A stretch of DNA of 49,188 nt from the NCBI GenBank assembly GCA_930990645.1, contig CAKNQJ010000004.1:1-49188 (forward strand). Reading direction: 5' to 3'. Positions 47,644 through 49,188 of the stretch are shown here, in pieces. The notes under the pieces are model-generated. The model was given only the letters and a program-made list of their open reading frames with translations. It had not been told where the DNA came from and did no database searches. The DNA is from an uncultured Clostridium sp. Lineage in GTDB: Bacteria; Bacillota; Clostridia; TANB77; CAG-508. The position numbers were made by a program, and so were the translations under genes. Each line of letters opens with the position of its first letter. Position 1 is the stretch's first letter.

Positions 47644-47943
47644 TTAATTAATAACCTTAGGTATTTTAAACATATTTCTCTCTTCTTCTTTGGCATTCAT
47701 TAATAAAGCCTTATTATCTTCAAATACCTTAACCTCATCTTTTCTAAATACATTGTATTTATCATTTTCTCCTATTGTCTCTCCTAGTCCTTCTGTGTTT
47801 GCATTATTTACAACATTTGCAAAATTCAAAATATCTTGAAGATTTGCTAAGTAATTATCTAGTTCGTCTTCCTTGATGTTCAAATCAGCAAGTTTTGCAA
47901 TGTGCAATAATTCTTCTTTACTTACATCTGCCATACTAATCAC
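47644..47943 (-). CDS. gatC: Asp/Glu-tRNA(Asn/Gln) amidotransferase subunit C
   Basis: VSKEELLHIAKLADLNIKEDELDNYLANLQDILNF. Confidence 0.94.
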   Translation of the reverse strand: MISMADVSKEELLHIAKLADLNIKEDELDNYLANLQDILNFANVVNNANTEGLGETIGENDKYNVFRKDEVKVFEDNKALLMNAKEEERNMFKIPKVIN

Positions 47944-48416
47944 TATCCTTTCCTTAAAGAAACAAATTCTATTTATATACTATAGAAATTGTATTTCCAT
48001 AATGTATAAACTGGCTGAAATCTTGCCTCTCCTTTTAATACTTAACTATTATACATACTTTTTACAAAAATTACAAGCATTTTGGGCAGAAACAATGGTC
48101 GAAATGAATAATTTTTTCAATTTTTAGTGACTTTCTGCCATAAAGTAGTTTATAATTAGATTAATAAAACATTAGTGTCCATAGCTTTTATGCTATGTTA
48201 GTCATTAATATAAGACTTGACAAGTCTTATAAGTAGTTTCTTATAAAGCTTGACAAGTCTATTGTTCAGATAACAGATATCACATTACAATACTAGAGCA
48301 AAACGAAAAGATAGGCCGTTGTTACGTATTTATATGCTTTTTCAGATAAATCATATATTCTATATACGTTTCCAGTTGAGATTTGATCTATATTTGTTCT
48401 TTTTATCTCAGCATAT

Positions 48417-48460
48417 ATAAAACTATAGCACATTTTTCATGAATACGCTATAGTTTTTAC
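48417..48460 (-). terminator. Terminator-like hairpin downstream of the edge gene
   Basis: AAAACTATAGC...GCTATAGTTTTT. Confidence 0.7.
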
Positions 48461-48473
48461 TAAAATTCTCCTT

Positions 48474-49188
48474 TTATAAAGTGCCCGAGCCATATTCATT
48501 TCCACCTGATGTACTCCAAGCTTCTTCTTCTTTATCTTCTATTACACGAATTTGATCTACTGTGATTGCTGACTTTAAAACAACCACTGGTCGTACAGCA
48601 AGTCCACTCGCGCGCCAATAGCCATCAATATAAAACAAAGCATTACTTCCAGAAGTTGCATTTCCATTACGAACCATTCCTACTCCCCAATAATTTCTAT
48701 CAGTATATGCTTGTGCTCCTGAAGATGCAAGCCAAAATGATTTAGCATAATTTTCCTCTGATGTTGTGCCTTTAAATAACATTTCATATGCTCTTTGAGT
48801 TACATCTATTCCTATTTCTTTATACATATCATAATCATATGTAAACCTCCACATATCTCCTTTTATTATTTCTCCTGCAGTTGCTAATGTTGGAGGTGTT
48901 TGCAATGCTCCTATCGGAAAATAATCACCTGATTTATAAGTATAAGTTGCTACTTGTGTAGTTCCTCCTATATTTCTTTTACTCGCATCAGCAGAAAAAT
49001 ACACTTTGCAATTGACTCTTTTGTGTATTTTGTGTCATTTGCATAAAAGTCTCTTGCTTGCTCCGCTTTGTTGATTAATCCGTTGTTTCCAAATGCAAAA
49101 TTTATTGCTACTGTTGCTAGTATGATTATCACGATGATGTTTAGTATGTTATCGATGGTTAGGCTATATAAAATTAGACTGGAATAGT
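48474..49188 (-). pseudogene. Pilin-like surface protein, apparently frameshifted and cut by the window edge
   Basis: C-terminal ORF (SADASKRNIGGTTQVATYTYKSGDYFPIGALQTPPT...GLAVRPVVVLKSAITVDQI); upstream sequence in another frame encodes LTIDNILNIIVIIILATVAINFAFGNNGLINKAEQARDFYANDTKYTKESIA. Confidence 0.6.

Noticed and set aside
1-49188. tRNA, rRNA or tmRNA genes
   Set aside because: No cloverleaf with a GGTTCRA arm or rRNA-like conserved block recognised; a tRNAscan/Infernal run would be decisive.

Overview
Low-GC, spore-forming Firmicutes/Clostridia-like chromosome, with most genes on the minus strand. No rRNA, tRNA or CRISPR array was recognised.

Main blocks:
(1) A rearranged dcw cluster, 0.5-17.1 kb: mraZ, rsmH, ftsL, then a 1927-aa papain-like/Ig-like surface protein set off by terminators, then spoVD-like PBP, murE, mraY, ftsW/spoVE, murG.
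(2) A toxin/effector island, 17.3-20 kb: MNT/HEPN pair, Fic protein, M15-like peptidase, and an unlisted 54-aa ORF resembling a VbhA/FicA antitoxin.
(3) Sortase, ksgA, a second PASTA PBP and a DapF-MurE fusion.
(4) Cystathionine gamma-lyase-type PLP enzyme, HlyIII, L-LDH.
(5) ctsR-mcsA-mcsB-clpC with a CtsR operator.
(6) Degenerate IS remnants and a (CT)12 microsatellite, 35.5-38.9 kb.
(7) HAD phosphatase, SASP, HPF, a DUF3791/DUF3990 cassette, rpsT and gatCAB.

Strongest candidates for something undescribed:
(a) Intergenic fold-back repeats with a constant core (GGGACAGGTCT, GGGACACTCCT or related) and locus-specific, mutually complementary arms that often include the end of the neighbouring gene.
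(b) Four ~125-nt nested-hairpin elements in gene junctions of the dcw cluster, with compensatory changes and locus-specific outer arms.
(c) A one-strand array of about 18 ACNAARGA motifs between mraZ and rsmH.
(d) The DapF-MurE fusion.
(e) The separated Fic/VbhA-like pair.

All calls come from reading the sequence and supplied ORFs. No database search was run.
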